The position numbers and the translations under genes are program-made. The notes under the pieces were generated by a model. It did not search any database, had not been told where the DNA came from, and was given only the letters and a program-made list of their open reading frames with translations. Positions 41,596 through 52,700 of a DNA stretch of 64,000 bases are shown here, in pieces (positions within the stretch are counted from its first letter, which is position 1; each line of letters opens with the position of its first letter). Source of the stretch: Bacteroides stercoris ATCC 43183 (lineage in GTDB: Bacteria > Bacteroidota > Bacteroidia > Bacteroidales > Bacteroidaceae); contig NZ_CP102262.1 in NCBI RefSeq assembly GCF_025147325.1, positions 1,240,001 through 1,304,000 on the forward strand, written 5' to 3'.

Positions 41596-42702
41596 TTATT
41601 TATCTTTTTTCTCGGCGCCACGCACTTTGTCTTTGGCAGTCAGGCCGCTTTTGACGGCAATTTTGATACCGTCGCTCATGCCTACTTCTATCTGTTGGCG
41701 TTTGAACTTCTGTTGAGGTACACTGTCGGTCAGTACATATACAAAGGTGCTGTCTCCACTGAACTCAACCGTACTTTCCGGCAGGGCGAGCGTCTTGAGG
41801 GCACGTTCCAGCACAATTTCCGCATTGGCGGAATAGCCGGAACGGATTTGTACGCTGTCCGGCGCCTGGATGGCCGCTTTGATTTCGAATTGGTTGGCTC
41901 CGTTTTCTTCTACGCCTTTCGGAGATATGTATTCCAGTACGGCGTTGAACGAGAGGTTTTGCAATGCACCGATAGTCAGCTTTACCGGCATGCCTTCGTG
42001 TACGCGGCCTACCTCGGTCTCATCCAGGTTGCCCCGGAAGATGAGGTCATTCATATTGGCAACCGTGGCGATTGTTGTTCCGTCGTTGAACGTATTGCTC
42101 ATGATAACGGAGTTGCCGACTTTGATAGGTACGTCCAGAATCAGTCCGGTAATGGTGGAACGAATCAATGTGCTGCTGAATGAAGCGCTGTTCTTGGTGA
42201 TACCTTCCTTTACGATTTCCAGATTGTCTTTGGCTGTTTGCAATTCCTCCCGTGCCTGTTTTACGTTCACTTCCCCCTTTTCGTATTCTTCGTTGCTGAT
42301 GAGTTTGTCATTAAACAACTTCTCGACACGGGCAAAGTCCGTTTCGGCTTGTTTGGCATTGATTTCTGCCAGACGGACGCGGCTTTCGGCAGAGTTCAGC
42401 GTGCCCAGTTCGGGGATAACCTTTACTTTGGCAATCACTTCGCCTTGCTTGACGCTTTGTCCGGCTTCTTTATATACTTCGGAAATGATACCGGATATTT
42501 GCGGCTTGATAAGCACTTCATCTCTGGGCTCCACTTTTCCGGTGGCTACGGTTGTCTTTTCCAAATCGGCTGTTTCCGGAACGATGGTCTCATATACCTT
42601 TACAGTGGGCTGGGATTTCCGGTACAAAAACACGAATGTCCAGATAAATATGGCAGCTACTACCGCCAGTGATGCGATTTTCAGATACTTCTTTGTTTTC
42701 AT
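41596..42702 (-). CDS. Periplasmic adaptor (membrane fusion protein) of a MacAB-type exporter
   Basis: 368 residues. An N-terminal anchor (LKIASLAVVAAIFIWTFVFLY), a lipoyl-like half (VATGKVEPRDEVLIKPQISG), an alpha-helical hairpin (about 105-180) and beta-barrel parts (GNSVIMSNTFNDGTTIATVA). The HlyD/MacA-type adaptor bridges the inner-membrane permeases and the TolC channel. It is 29 bp upstream of the tolC-like gene. The substrate of the exporter is not predictable. Confidence 0.9.
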   Translation of the reverse strand: MKTKKYLKIASLAVVAAIFIWTFVFLYRKSQPTVKVYETIVPETADLEKTTVATGKVEPRDEVLIKPQISGIISEVYKEAGQSVKQGEVIAKVKVIPELGTLNSAESRVRLAEINAKQAETDFARVEKLFNDKLISNEEYEKGEVNVKQAREELQTAKDNLEIVKEGITKNSASFSSTLIRSTITGLILDVPIKVGNSVIMSNTFNDGTTIATVANMNDLIFRGNLDETEVGRVHEGMPVKLTIGALQNLSFNAVLEYISPKGVEENGANQFEIKAAIQAPDSVQIRSGYSANAEIVLERALKTLALPESTVEFSGDSTFVYVLTDSVPQQKFKRQQIEVGMSDGIKIAVKSGLTAKDKVRGAEKKDK

Positions 42703-42762
42703 CTTTATTGTATTATTGTTTTATTTTTCTATCGTTTTATCAGTCTGTTACCTTGCCGTTTT

Positions 42763-44004
42763 TTACTCATCCCTTATCGCTTCGATAGGTTTGATGGCCA
42801 TTGCGCGGTAAGCAGGTGCCAGTCCTGCCAGCATCCCTAATGCAATGAGAAGGGCGCAAGTGCCGATAGCCAGTCCGAAGGAGACTTGATAATGGGTCTT
42901 GATGACTCCGGGATCATTCGCTGCGCTTTCCAGTATTTGCAGTATAAGTACGGCAAAAGAGATACCTGCCATGCCGGCTACGGTAGTCAGTACCATACTT
43001 TCCGAAAGGATTTGTTGCAGAATATCTTTGGGACGGGCACCGATGGCACGCCGTATGCCTATTTCCGTAGTGCGTTCCTTTACCGTTACCATCATGATAT
43101 TGGATACGCCGATAGCTCCGGCAAACAAGGTTCCCAAGCCCACCATCCAGATAAGGATGCGGGTACCTGTCATCAGTGTGTCCATCATGGAAAACATGGC
43201 TTCTGCATTGAGGAACATGATTGCCTGTTTGTCGTCCGGCGAGATGTAATGGGCGGCTTTGATGCGATGTTCTATTTCCGGTTCTACGTCCTTAACCTTC
43301 ACTCCCGGTTTCATGATAAAACAGACTACATCTATTCTTTGTCCCAGATTATATGTCTGCTGCATCGTTGTGAAGGGTAGGGTAACCGCTTCCGAAGCCT
43401 GTCCCTGTATGTTCACATTGCCCTCGGAAGAGCACATGCCGATAACACGGTAATAAATGCCGTTTACCCTGATATATTTTCCGCAAGGGTCCTCGCCCGG
43501 CTTGAAGAGGCTTTCGTACACGCGTTTGCCAATGACGCATACCTTGCGCGCCTCACGTATATCCACGTCATTGATAAAGCGGCCGTACGTCATTTCCTGA
43601 TGTTCTATCTGCTCATATTCGGGGTATAGACCTTTGACGCTGCATTCGTATTTGTTTTCTCCGTAAACGGCTGTCTGTCCCCATAAGGCAAATGAAGGAG
43701 TGGCCGTTTTTATTCCGTCGATGCTGCGTACCCGTTCCACATCTTCCATTTCCAGATCCCACCAGCGTCCTTTACGAAATCCTTTGTAGGCCTCGCTTGT
43801 CTTTTGCGCTGCAATAAATCCGGAGTTTGTAGCGAAACCTTCAAATTGCGCTTTCATTTGTTCCTGCATGCCTTGTCCGCCGCCAATAAGTGCCACAAGC
43901 ATGAAGATGCCCCAGAATACACCGAACGCCGTCAGTAGACTGCGTGTCTTGTTTCTTGTTATCGTAACGAGGATTTCCTCGCATGTATCCATGTCTATTC
44001 TCAT
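42763..44004 (-). CDS. MacB-type ABC permease (second)
   Basis: 413 residues. A short cytoplasmic start with EEILVTITRNKTRSLLTAFG, a first membrane helix (GVFWGIFMLVALIGGGQGMQ), a periplasmic MacB_PCD domain (about 60-280) and a C-terminal FtsX part with three helices (GLGTLFAGAIGVSNIMMVTV ...). It ends in IKPIEAIRDE, the conserved end of the family. It follows its paralogue by only six bp; the pair probably forms a heterodimer. Confidence 0.9.
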   Translation of the reverse strand: MRIDMDTCEEILVTITRNKTRSLLTAFGVFWGIFMLVALIGGGQGMQEQMKAQFEGFATNSGFIAAQKTSEAYKGFRKGRWWDLEMEDVERVRSIDGIKTATPSFALWGQTAVYGENKYECSVKGLYPEYEQIEHQEMTYGRFINDVDIREARKVCVIGKRVYESLFKPGEDPCGKYIRVNGIYYRVIGMCSSEGNVNIQGQASEAVTLPFTTMQQTYNLGQRIDVVCFIMKPGVKVKDVEPEIEHRIKAAHYISPDDKQAIMFLNAEAMFSMMDTLMTGTRILIWMVGLGTLFAGAIGVSNIMMVTVKERTTEIGIRRAIGARPKDILQQILSESMVLTTVAGMAGISFAVLILQILESAANDPGVIKTHYQVSFGLAIGTCALLIALGMLAGLAPAYRAMAIKPIEAIRDE

Positions 44005-44010
44005 AATCGT

Positions 44011-45267
44011 TTAATCTGCTCTAAGTGCTTCGATGGGACTGATGCTTACCGCCTTTTTAGCCGGGAAGAATCCGGCAAGCGTACCTGCGACAATCAGAGT
44101 CAATGTAGCCTGTATGGCAATGCCGATATCCACTGTGGGGTCCGAGAACATCCTGGCTTGAAACATACCCGCATCCGCTGTTTGTGTGCCGAAGGCGGAA
44201 TTCATCCATTCCGTTACTCCGATGCCTGCCACCATGCCGATGTAGCCGAAAAAAGTGGTAATCGTAACGCTTTCCACAATAATCAGCCGAAGGATGGAAA
44301 AAGGCTTTGCACCCAGCGCTTTGCGTATGCCGAACTCGCGTGTGCGTTCCTTGACGGTAATCAGCATGATGTTCGATACGCCTACGATGCCGCTCAGCAG
44401 GGTAAAAATACCTATCACCCAAATGGCGGTACGCAACAAGCCGGCTACGTTCTGTGTCTGTATGTATTGTGTAAAGCGGTTCCATATCCATATTGCGCCT
44501 TCATCTTCCGGGTTGAAACGGTGGTTGGCGGCAATGACTTTACGGTACTCTTTCTCAAAGGTTTCGTTGGCCGCTTCGCTCGTCAGGTTTTTGGTGGTGA
44601 AGATGATGTTGTTGAGTTTATCGCCTTTGTTATAGATGGTTTGCATGGTGGAGAAGGGGATAAAGGCCAGGCTGCTTTGGTCTCCCTGGTCTTCGTACAA
44701 TCCGACTACCCGGTAGGCTACACCGCCTGCATTGACAAACCGGCCGACAGGTTCCGTACGTGACTTTCCGAAAAGAATTTCTGCCGACTTTTTATGAAGA
44801 ATGATAACTTTCCGCCGTTCTTTCACATCGTTCCGGTTGATAAAGCGTCCGCTTGCGGTCTTGATGGCTTCGGACTCTACGTAGTTCGGGTGTACGCCCA
44901 TCAGCGAGATATTGATGTATTCTTGTCCGAAGCTGATGTTTACATCTCCCTGCCGCAGGGTGGCGCCGGCAGTGATGATATTGTCGGGAAAGTATTTTTC
45001 GGTTGCGGCGAGGTCTTTGTTTTCCAGTTGGATACGCCGTCCTTCTTTCAAGCCTTCGTACGATTGGGTGGTCCAGCCACCGCCCAGGCGGATGGAGTTC
45101 AATGCGCGTTCGGATGCGTTTTGTTCGAAAGCATGGATGATGCCGTTGCCTGCTCCCAGCAGTACGATAAGCATAAAGATGCCCCACGCCACTGCAAAAC
45201 CGGTGAGGAACGTGCGCAACTTGTTACGCTTGATTGTACCGTATATTTCTTGCCAAAGGTCTATCAT
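44011..45267 (-). CDS. MacB-type ABC permease (first)
   Basis: 418 residues with the same layout as the next gene: first helix AVAWGIFMLIVLLGAGNGII, periplasmic domain, three C-terminal helices beginning GIFTLLSGIVGVSNIMLITV, and the end motif VSISPIEALRAD. It is clearly a paralogue of the downstream permease, so the exporter uses two different transmembrane subunits with one ATPase. It starts 61 bp after the ATPase gene. Confidence 0.9.
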   Translation of the reverse strand: MIDLWQEIYGTIKRNKLRTFLTGFAVAWGIFMLIVLLGAGNGIIHAFEQNASERALNSIRLGGGWTTQSYEGLKEGRRIQLENKDLAATEKYFPDNIITAGATLRQGDVNISFGQEYINISLMGVHPNYVESEAIKTASGRFINRNDVKERRKVIILHKKSAEILFGKSRTEPVGRFVNAGGVAYRVVGLYEDQGDQSSLAFIPFSTMQTIYNKGDKLNNIIFTTKNLTSEAANETFEKEYRKVIAANHRFNPEDEGAIWIWNRFTQYIQTQNVAGLLRTAIWVIGIFTLLSGIVGVSNIMLITVKERTREFGIRKALGAKPFSILRLIIVESVTITTFFGYIGMVAGIGVTEWMNSAFGTQTADAGMFQARMFSDPTVDIGIAIQATLTLIVAGTLAGFFPAKKAVSISPIEALRAD

Positions 45268-45328
45268 GATTACTGTAAGTGATGTTATAAAGCGATAGGA
45301 GATTAATGTAATGACGCGGCAGTGTCCG

Positions 45329-46045
45329 TTATTTCATGAAACCGTCCTTGCCGAATGGCGATGCGTCGTGATTCAGGTTCTCTTCAATGCTTCCTATCAC
45401 ACCGTCTTTAATGTGGATAATCTTGTCTGTCTGATTGGCAACGCCGCTCTCGTGGGTTACGACCACGATGGTCATGCCCGTTTCATGCAAGTCTTTCAGA
45501 ATTTGCATGACCTCTACGGAAGTCTTGCTGTCGAGAGCACCGGTCGGTTCGTCGGCAAGGATAATCTGGGGGCGGGTAATCAATGCACGGGCAATGGCTA
45601 CACGCTGCTTCTGTCCGCCGGACATTTCGTTGGGCATGTGGTGAGCCCACTCTTTCAGCCCCAGGCGTTCCAGATATTCCAACGCCATAGCGTTACGCTT
45701 CCGGCGGCTTACTCCTTGATAGAAGAGAGGAAGAGCCACATTCTCTACCGCATCCTTGAAGGAAATCAGATTGAATGACTGGAAGATAAAGCCAATCATA
45801 CGGTTGCGGTATTCGGCGGCTTTGTTTTCGCTCAGGTTCTTGATAAGCGTACCGTTCAGGTAATATTCTCCTGTATCGTAGTTGTCCAGAATGCCTAAGA
45901 TGTTGAGGAGCGTGGATTTTCCGGAGCCTGACGCTCCCATAATAGAGACGAACTCTCCTTTTCGGATATCAAGGTCGATGCCTTTGAGTACGTGTAGCGG
46001 TGCTCCGTTATTATAGGTCTTGTTGATGTCTTTCAGTTGTATCAC
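45329..46045 (-). CDS. MacB/LolD-type ABC transporter ATPase
   Basis: 238 residues from the GTG at 46043-46045, preferred because AGGAAA stands before it and the family begins at [20 protein letters not shown]; the ATG-started frame to 46117 has an unusual leading extension. Walker [13 protein letters not shown], signature [15 protein letters not shown], Walker [13 protein letters not shown] and the switch His in VVVTHESG are intact. It hydrolyses ATP for the two following permeases and is the first gene of the exporter operon. The antibiotic, peptide or lipoprotein specificity is open. Confidence 0.92.
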   Translation of the reverse strand: MIQLKDINKTYNNGAPLHVLKGIDLDIRKGEFVSIMGASGSGKSTLLNILGILDNYDTGEYYLNGTLIKNLSENKAAEYRNRMIGFIFQSFNLISFKDAVENVALPLFYQGVSRRKRNAMALEYLERLGLKEWAHHMPNEMSGGQKQRVAIARALITRPQIILADEPTGALDSKTSVEVMQILKDLHETGMTIVVVTHESGVANQTDKIIHIKDGVIGSIEENLNHDASPFGKDGFMK

Positions 46046-46222
46046 GTTTTTCCTGTTTATAGCTTTGTTCTTATTGATTTTAACTATTAGACGCAGCAAT
46101 GTGACGAAAAGTTGCAATTGACGTGAAGTTTTTTAAAAAAAGATTTTGCAGTGTCGTTTTTCTTTGTGTAATTTGTAACCATTAATGTTATAACTAACCC
46201 TTTAAACAAAAAAGTAAATATC

Positions 46223-47203
46223 ATGAATTCAAACATGGAAAAACCCTATGTAGTGGGGATTGACATAGGCGGAACGAACACCGTCTTTGGTATCGTAGAT
46301 GCACGTGGCACTATTCTTGCAAGTGGTTCCATCAAGACGGGAGCTTATGATGAGGCAGACAATTACGTAGACGAAGTATGCAAGAATCTTCTTCCGCTGA
46401 TTATCGCGAATGGCGGTGTTGATAAAATAAAAGGTATCGGTATCGGTGCTCCTAACGGCAACTATTATAGCGGTACAATCGAGTTTGCCCCGAATCTTCC
46501 GTGGAAAGGAGTAATTCCTTTGGCAGCCATGTTTGAAGAACGTTTGGGCATCCCTACGGCACTGACCAATGACGCCAATGCCGCCGCTATCGGTGAAATG
46601 ACCTACGGTGCTGCACGCGGTATGAAAGATTTCATCATGATAACGCTGGGTACGGGTGTAGGCAGCGGTATCGTTATCAACGGACAAATGGTATACGGAC
46701 ACGACGGTTTTGCCGGAGAGTTGGGACACACTATCATACGTCGCGAAAACGGTCGTCTCTGCGGATGCGGTCGCCACGGCTGTCTGGAAACTTACTGTTC
46801 GGCTACCGGTGTGGCGCGTACTGCACGTGAGTTCCTTACTGCACGTACCGAACCGAGTTTGTTGCGTTCCATTCCGGCCGAAAACATCACCTCTAAGGAT
46901 GTGTACGATGCAGCCGTTCAAGGTGACAAGCTGGCACAGGATATTTTTGACTTTACCGGTACTATTCTGGGAGAGGCTATTGCAGACTTCATTGCTTTCT
47001 CCAGTCCCGAAGCAATTATTCTGTTCGGTGGGTTGGCTAAGTCCGGAGATTACATCTTCAAGCCTATCCAGAAAGCTATTGATGACAATATCCTGATGAT
47101 TTACAAGGGCAAGGCCAAATTGATGATGTCCGAACTGAAAGACTCTGATGCTGCTGTGCTGGGAGCCAGTGCGTTGGGCTGGGAGTTGAGAGATATTAAA
47201 TAA
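46223..47203 (+). CDS. glk: ROK-family glucokinase
   Basis: 326 residues. ATP-binding motif VVGIDIGGTNTVFGIVDARG at the N-terminus, sugar-binding GHDGFAGELGHTIIR and the zinc site CGCGRHGCLETYCSATG of ROK proteins, and the catalytic Asp in LTNDANAAAIGEMTYG. It phosphorylates glucose with ATP at the entry of glycolysis in the cytoplasm. Single gene, divergent from the exporter operon, closed by an imperfect hairpin. Glucose specificity is inferred from family; other hexoses are possible. Confidence 0.9.
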   Translation: MNSNMEKPYVVGIDIGGTNTVFGIVDARGTILASGSIKTGAYDEADNYVDEVCKNLLPLIIANGGVDKIKGIGIGAPNGNYYSGTIEFAPNLPWKGVIPLAAMFEERLGIPTALTNDANAAAIGEMTYGAARGMKDFIMITLGTGVGSGIVINGQMVYGHDGFAGELGHTIIRRENGRLCGCGRHGCLETYCSATGVARTAREFLTARTEPSLLRSIPAENITSKDVYDAAVQGDKLAQDIFDFTGTILGEAIADFIAFSSPEAIILFGGLAKSGDYIFKPIQKAIDDNILMIYKGKAKLMMSELKDSDAAVLGASALGWELRDIK

Positions 47204-47559
47204 GCTCAGTCTTTGATTGAAAATATAGCCACCCTGCCGGAATATGATTTCACGGCTGGGCGGTATTTTTTTGGGATATACACTAAATAAAGTTTTCAAC
47301 CGTATCAAACTTTTTTTCACTATAATGAAAAATCTTTGTTAATCCCACGAAAAAAGAAAATGCTTGTAGAAAATGCAGGTTTGTTTGTACTCCTTTTGCT
47401 TTTCGCATTTTTTATTCATATGGGATAGCGGGCGAAGGGACATTTGTCCGTTCCGTAAGACGAATAATTCCATTCCGTGGGATGAGGTATTTGAGACATT
47501 AAAAAAGGGAAACCGAATCAATCGGCTTCCCTTTTTTATTTAGAAATAGGAGTTTGGGA
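47204..47559. terminator. Intergenic region with two terminators
   Basis: For glk, an imperfect 11-bp stem (47229-47239 with 47253-47263) is followed by TATTTTTTTG. For the minus-strand rplS, AAAAAAGGGAA ... TTCCCTTTTTT (47501-47537) forms a stem with T-runs at both sides, probably bidirectional. Between them TTCCGT occurs at 47451 and 47473 (22 bp apart), which may be a very weak trace of the 22-bp pattern. No gene seen. Confidence 0.55.
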
Positions 47560-47913
47560 TTAACCGTTAACTCTTTTTTCTTTAATTCTTGCTTTCTTAC
47601 CGGTAAGAGCACGCAGGTAGTACAATTTAGCGCGACGAACTTTACCCACTTTGTTCACTTCGATGCTGTCGATAGCCGGTGATTCAATCGGGAAAATACG
47701 TTCTACACCTACAGTACCAGACATCTTACGTACAGTAAAACGCTTCTTCTCTCCATGTCCGGCAATCTTGATAACAACGCCACGGTACAACTGTACACGT
47801 TCTTTGTTACCTTCGACGATACGATATGCTACTGTAACAGTGTCACCTGCCTTGAAGCTCGGGTGTTGTTTGCCGGTAGCAAATGCTTCTTCTGCAATTT
47901 TAATTAAATCCAT
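47560..47913 (-). CDS. rplS: 50S ribosomal protein L19
   Basis: 117 residues, the normal length. The core [40 protein letters not shown] and the ending [20 protein letters not shown] are characteristic of L19, which lies at the 30S-50S interface. Single gene with its own promoter (48003-48033) and terminator. Confidence 0.97.
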   Translation of the reverse strand: MDLIKIAEEAFATGKQHPSFKAGDTVTVAYRIVEGNKERVQLYRGVVIKIAGHGEKKRFTVRKMSGTVGVERIFPIESPAIDSIEVNKVGKVRRAKLYYLRALTGKKARIKEKRVNG

Positions 47914-48002
47914 TGTTCTTATTATTAAATTGTTTGATCGTTACAACGCAACATACCAGGCTTCTCACTCGGTGTCCTGACAGCGATTGCGCGAAAGCGG
48001 TG

Positions 48003-48033
48003 CAAAGGTAGAGTTTTTCTTTTGATTGACAAA
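48003..48033 (-). promoter_or_regulatory. Promoter of rplS
   Basis: On the minus strand TTTG (48030-48033), a 19-bp spacer and TACCTTTG (48003-48010) match the Bacteroides consensus. It stands 90 bp before the rplS start. Confidence 0.7.
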
Positions 48034-48083
48034 GAGATGTACTCTTTTTCTTTTTTGCCGGATGGAAAGAAATGCCGTTCCTC

Positions 48084-48115
48084 TTTGGGATTACAGCAAA
48101 AGAAAAGTATATTTG
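48084..48115 (+). promoter_or_regulatory. Promoter of the 5'-nucleotidase operon
   Basis: TTTG (48084-48087), a 20-bp spacer and TATATTTG (48108-48115) on the plus strand, 17 bp before the first start codon. Confidence 0.75.
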
Positions 48116-48132
48116 TAGCAATTTAAAAATGG

Positions 48133-48909
48133 ATGAATATGAAGAAATGTTATTTGAAAATCGTCTCAGGAACAGCGTTGGCAGTGATGTTTTTGTTTGC
48201 ATCTTGCCATTCGGCCTACGAAGTGACAAAAGCCGAAGGGCGCATGCAGCCGATAGACTCTACCTATGATGTTGCTCCCGATGCGGAAGCCATGGCGTTG
48301 CTTGCCCCCTACAAGGCGAAGATAGACAGTATGATGTACCGGGTAGTGGGCACTGCCGAGATGTCTATGGATAAAGGAGCTCCCGAAAGCCTCCTTTCCA
48401 ATCTGGTGGCCGATGTGCTGCGCGGAGCGGCTGCGCAGGTGCTTGGAAAACCTGCCGATATGGGGCTTGTGAATATGGGTGGATTGCGGAACGTGCTGAC
48501 GGAAGGCCCCATTACTTGCGGCAACATCTACGAAATACTGCCGTTCGAGAACTCACTTTGTGTCGTGACTTTGAAAGGTGTTTATCTGAAGCAACTGTTT
48601 GAGAGCATTGCGGCACGTGGCGGCGAAGGAGTCAGCGGCGTGAAGTTGCGGATTACCAAAAGCGGAAAGTTGCTGGGGGCTACTGTAGCCGGCAAGCCGG
48701 TTGTCGACGACAAACTGTACACGGTTGCCACTATCGATTATCTGGCCGACGGCAATAGCGATATGACCGCCCTGATTCAGGCCGAAAAGAGAGATTGTCC
48801 GCCGGGTGCGACCTTGCGCGGTCTGTTTATGGACTATGTAGAGCAACAGACGGCAGCAGGCAAGAAGATTACTTCGCGCATGGAAGGACGAATCACCGTG
48901 GAAGATTAA
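48133..48909 (+). CDS. 5'-nucleotidase C-terminal-domain lipoprotein
   Basis: 258 residues. A lipoprotein signal (LAVMFLFASCHS), then a domain like the C-terminal part of UshA-type 5'-nucleotidases: SLLSNLVADVLRGAAAQ, DMGLVNMGGLRNVLTEGPIT, GNIYEILPFENSLCVVTLKG. The N-terminal metallophosphatase part is absent; it is encoded by the next gene, 27 bp downstream. So the enzyme is split into two proteins with the order reversed compared to the usual fusion. The C-terminal domain binds the nucleotide and needs the partner for catalysis. An ATG at 48139 is an alternative start. Confidence 0.88.
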   Translation: MNMKKCYLKIVSGTALAVMFLFASCHSAYEVTKAEGRMQPIDSTYDVAPDAEAMALLAPYKAKIDSMMYRVVGTAEMSMDKGAPESLLSNLVADVLRGAAAQVLGKPADMGLVNMGGLRNVLTEGPITCGNIYEILPFENSLCVVTLKGVYLKQLFESIAARGGEGVSGVKLRITKSGKLLGATVAGKPVVDDKLYTVATIDYLADGNSDMTALIQAEKRDCPPGATLRGLFMDYVEQQTAAGKKITSRMEGRITVED

Positions 48910-48936
48910 GAACAGAAAACTAAAAAAGAGAATTCG

Positions 48937-49782
48937 ATGAAACGTATATCTATATATTGCCTGCTGATGTTCTGTGCATTGCTGACAGCATCGGCACAGC
49001 AGACCAAGCAATTGGTCATTCTGCACACAAGTGACACTCACAGCCGTATCGAACCGATTGACCTGCACGCTGCCGACCCGTATGCAGGGGCGGGCGGTGT
49101 GGTACGCCGCGCTACTTTTCTGAAAGATTTCCGTACCAAGAATCCGGATGTCCTGCTCTTTGACTGCGGCGACATTTCGCAAGGTACTCCCTATTACAAT
49201 CTTTTCCGGGGCGAGGTGGAAGTCCGGATGATGAACCTTATGGGCTATGATGCCATGACTATCGGTAATCATGAGTTTGACTTCGGGCTGGATAATATGG
49301 CGCGTTTGTTCCGTATGGCCCACTTCCCGGTGGTATGTGCCAATTACGATGTCACCGGAACCGTTCTTGAGGGACTGGTGAAACCTTATGTAGTCCTGGA
49401 ACGCGGAGATATGAAAATCGGAGTGTTCGGGGTGAGTCCCAAGATGGAAGGGCTGGTACAGGCCGATAAGTGTGAAGGCATTGTATACAACGATCCTATT
49501 GTTGCGGCGCAGGAAGTAACCGACCTTTTGCGGACCAAGGAAGGGTGTGATGTCGTTATCTGTCTTTCCCATCTCGGCTTCCGTCTTAAAAATGAAGTCT
49601 GCGATGAGAAGCTGGCGGCGGCAACCAGGGGAATTGATGTAATATTGGGCGGCCATTCCCATACTTTTATGGAGAAACCGGCTTTCTGCCTGAATGCGGA
49701 GGGGAAGAGTATTCCGGTATTGCACACCGGGAGAAGCGGCATTTTTGTAGGAGAATTGGATTTGACACTGACGAAGGAATAG
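48937..49782 (+). CDS. 5'-nucleotidase N-terminal metallophosphatase protein
   Basis: 281 residues with a signal peptide (MKRISIYCLLMFCALLTASA). The calcineurin-like metal site is complete: LHTSDTHSRIEP, FDCGDISQG, TIGNHEFDFG and GGHSHTF. It is the catalytic half of a UshA-like 5'-nucleotidase which hydrolyses nucleotides in the periplasm. The substrate-binding half is the preceding gene. The order and separate secretion suggest the two associate after export. Three bp separate it from the next gene. Confidence 0.9.
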   Translation: MKRISIYCLLMFCALLTASAQQTKQLVILHTSDTHSRIEPIDLHAADPYAGAGGVVRRATFLKDFRTKNPDVLLFDCGDISQGTPYYNLFRGEVEVRMMNLMGYDAMTIGNHEFDFGLDNMARLFRMAHFPVVCANYDVTGTVLEGLVKPYVVLERGDMKIGVFGVSPKMEGLVQADKCEGIVYNDPIVAAQEVTDLLRTKEGCDVVICLSHLGFRLKNEVCDEKLAAATRGIDVILGGHSHTFMEKPAFCLNAEGKSIPVLHTGRSGIFVGELDLTLTKE

Positions 49783-49785
49783 CGG

Positions 49786-52700
49786 ATGAAAAGGCTGTTA
49801 CTGTTTATACTGGTTATAATGGGATGTTGCGGGCGTTTTGCTTCGGATGCGAAACGTTGTCCGGCGACACCTGCCGTTGTTTCCCCCGTGGAGCCATTGC
49901 TGGTGAGGTCGGCAGTGGATGATGTGCGATGCAGGCAGTGGGTGGATTCGGTTTTGGGCACACTCAGCCTGAAAGAGCGGATAGGACAGCTTTTTATCTA
50001 TACAATCGCCCCCTATCAGGACAAGGGCAACAAGGAGTTGCTGCGCAAGGTTGTCGAGGATTATAAAGTCGGCGGTTTGCTGTTTTCCGGCGGACTGATG
50101 CAAAACCAGGCTATGCTGACGAATGAAGCGCAACGCATGGCGGATATTCCTCTGCTGATTACGTTCGACGGTGAGTGGGGGCTTTCCATGCGTCTGCGGG
50201 GTACACCCGTCTTTCCGAAGAATATGGTACTGGGATGTATACAGAACGATACCCTGCTCTATGAGTATGGCAGGGAAATGGCAAGGCAGTGCCGGGAACT
50301 CGGCGTACAGGTGAATTTTGCTCCGGTGGCGGATGTTAACATCAATCCGAAAAATCCGGTTATCAACACCCGCTCTTTCGGTGAAAATCCGGTGAACGTT
50401 GCCAATAAGGTTATCGCCTATGCCAGGGGGCTGGAAGACGGCGGAGTACTCTCGGTATCCAAACATTTTCCGGGGCATGGAGATACGGACGTGGATTCGC
50501 ATAAATCGCTTCCGGTTTTACCGTTCACGCGCGAGCGTTTGGACAGTGTGGAGTTGTATCCTTTTAGAAAAGCCGTTCAGGCAGGGGTAGGCGGCATTAT
50601 GGTGGGGCATTTGGAAGTGCCTGCTTTTGAGGCGCAGCGCGGATTGCCTTCTTCCCTTTCCCGCAATGTGGTTTATGACTTGCTGACACGCGAATTGCAG
50701 TTCCGGGGACTTGTCTTCACAGATGCTTTGGCTATGAAGGGAGTTTCCAAACATGAGTCGCTCTGCTTGAAAGCATTGCAGGCGGGGCATGACTTACTGC
50801 TCGTTCCCCGGCGTATAAAAGAAGAAGTGGATGCCATACTGGCTGCCGTAAAGCGCGGTGAGTTGACGGAGCAGGCGGTGGAGGAGAAATGCAGAAAGGT
50901 ATTGACTTATAAATATGCACTTGGGCTGAATAAGAAGCCTCTTATTCGTCTTTCCGGATTGGGAACCCGAATTAATACGCCCTATACGCGGGATTTGATT
51001 CGTCGTTTGAATCTGGCGGCTGTTACCGTGCTGGGCAATGCGGCGAAAGTGCTGCCACTGGATCCGGCGATTAAAGATGTTGCGGTGTTGAATGTCGGGG
51101 AAGCAGCGGAGATGCGGCCTTTTATCAAGCAGCTTTCCGAATATACGCATCCGGTAGAGTTCCAATTGGGAAAAGATTTACCGGCGGCAGGACGTAAGGC
51201 TTTGAGAGATAAACTGTCCGGATATAAACGTATTCTGGTATGTGTTACCGAGCATCGTCTGGCGGCTTATCAGTCTTTCTTTGCGGAGTTTGCTCCGGAC
51301 GTTCCGGTGGTGTATGTGTGCTTTATTCCCGACAAGCAACTGCCACAGATACGTCAGGGCATATCGGCAGCCGAAGCGGTGGTATTGGCGCATTCTTCGA
51401 ATGATGACGTACAGCGGCAGGTGGCCGGGATACTTTATGCGGATGCCGTGGCTGACGGCCGGCTTTCGGCAAGTATCGGCAGTTTGTTTGCCGCCGGAGA
51501 AGGGATAACCTTAAGTCCGCAGACAAAGTCTCATTTCATTCCCGAAGAGCATGGCCTGGATTCCCGCTTATTGGCACGGATTGATACGATTGCCCGGGAA
51601 GGCATACGGGAAAGAGCCTATCCGGGATGTCAGGTAGTGGTTTTGAAGGACGGGAAAGAGATGTATAATAAGGCTTTCGGTACTTATACATATACAACCG
51701 GAAATAAGGAAGCGGTTCCGGTGACACCGGCATCCGTATATGACGTTGCATCTTTGACGAAGACGACAGCTACCTTATTGGCCGTAATGAAGCTTTATGA
51801 TAAAGGCCGTTTAAGCCTGACAGACCGTGTGTCTGATTATCTTCCCTACCTGCAGGATACGGATAAACGCAATATAACGGTCAGGGAACTGCTGTTCCAC
51901 CAGTCGGGATTGCCTTCCACCTTGCTGTTCTATCAGGATGCCATTGATGAGGATAGTTACGAGGGTACATTATTTAAGGCACGGCCGGATAAACTGCATC
52001 CTGCCCGTATCGGGCGGCAGACGTGGGCTAACCCGAATTTCCGTTTCCGTCCGGGGCTGACGTCGAAAGTACGTACAGCCGAATGTACTTTACAGGTCTG
52101 TGACAGTCTTTGGTTGAATAAGTCTTTCAAAAAGGAGTATCTCCAAAAGATAGCGGATGCGCCTTTGAGGGATAAACGGTATCGTTATAGCTGTGTGGGC
52201 TTCATTCTGCTGCAGCAGGTGGTTGAGGCACGTGCAGGAATGCCTATGGATGAGTTTCTTGCTCAAGAGTTTTATACTCCGATGGGGCTGAAGCGTACCG
52301 GGTATCTTCCGTTACGGTTCTTGTCTAAAGAGGAAATTGTGCCTTCGTCCGTTGACCCTTTCCTGCGGAAAACAGTTTTGCAAGGATTTGCACACGATGA
52401 ATCGGCCGCTTTTCAAGGCGGTGTTTCCGGCAATGCGGGATTGTTCTCCACGGCTGAGGAAGTGGCGCAGATTTATCAGATGCTGCTGAATGGCGGTGAG
52501 TTGAACGGAAAACGTTATTTAAGCAAGGAGACGTGCAGGCTCTTTACCACTACGGTTGCCAAGGGATGCCGCCGTGGTTTGGGCTTCGATAAGCCGGATG
52601 TGCAGAATCCTGCGAAAAGTCCCTGCGCCCTTTCCGCTCCGGCATCGGTGTACGGACATACGGGCTTTACCGGAACTTGTGCATGGGTAGACCCGGATAA

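Noticed and set aside
47440..47494. Fourth 22-bp array
   Set aside because: Only TTCCGT recurs at 22 bp (47451 and 47473) and the dyads do not hold over further units, so support is too weak.
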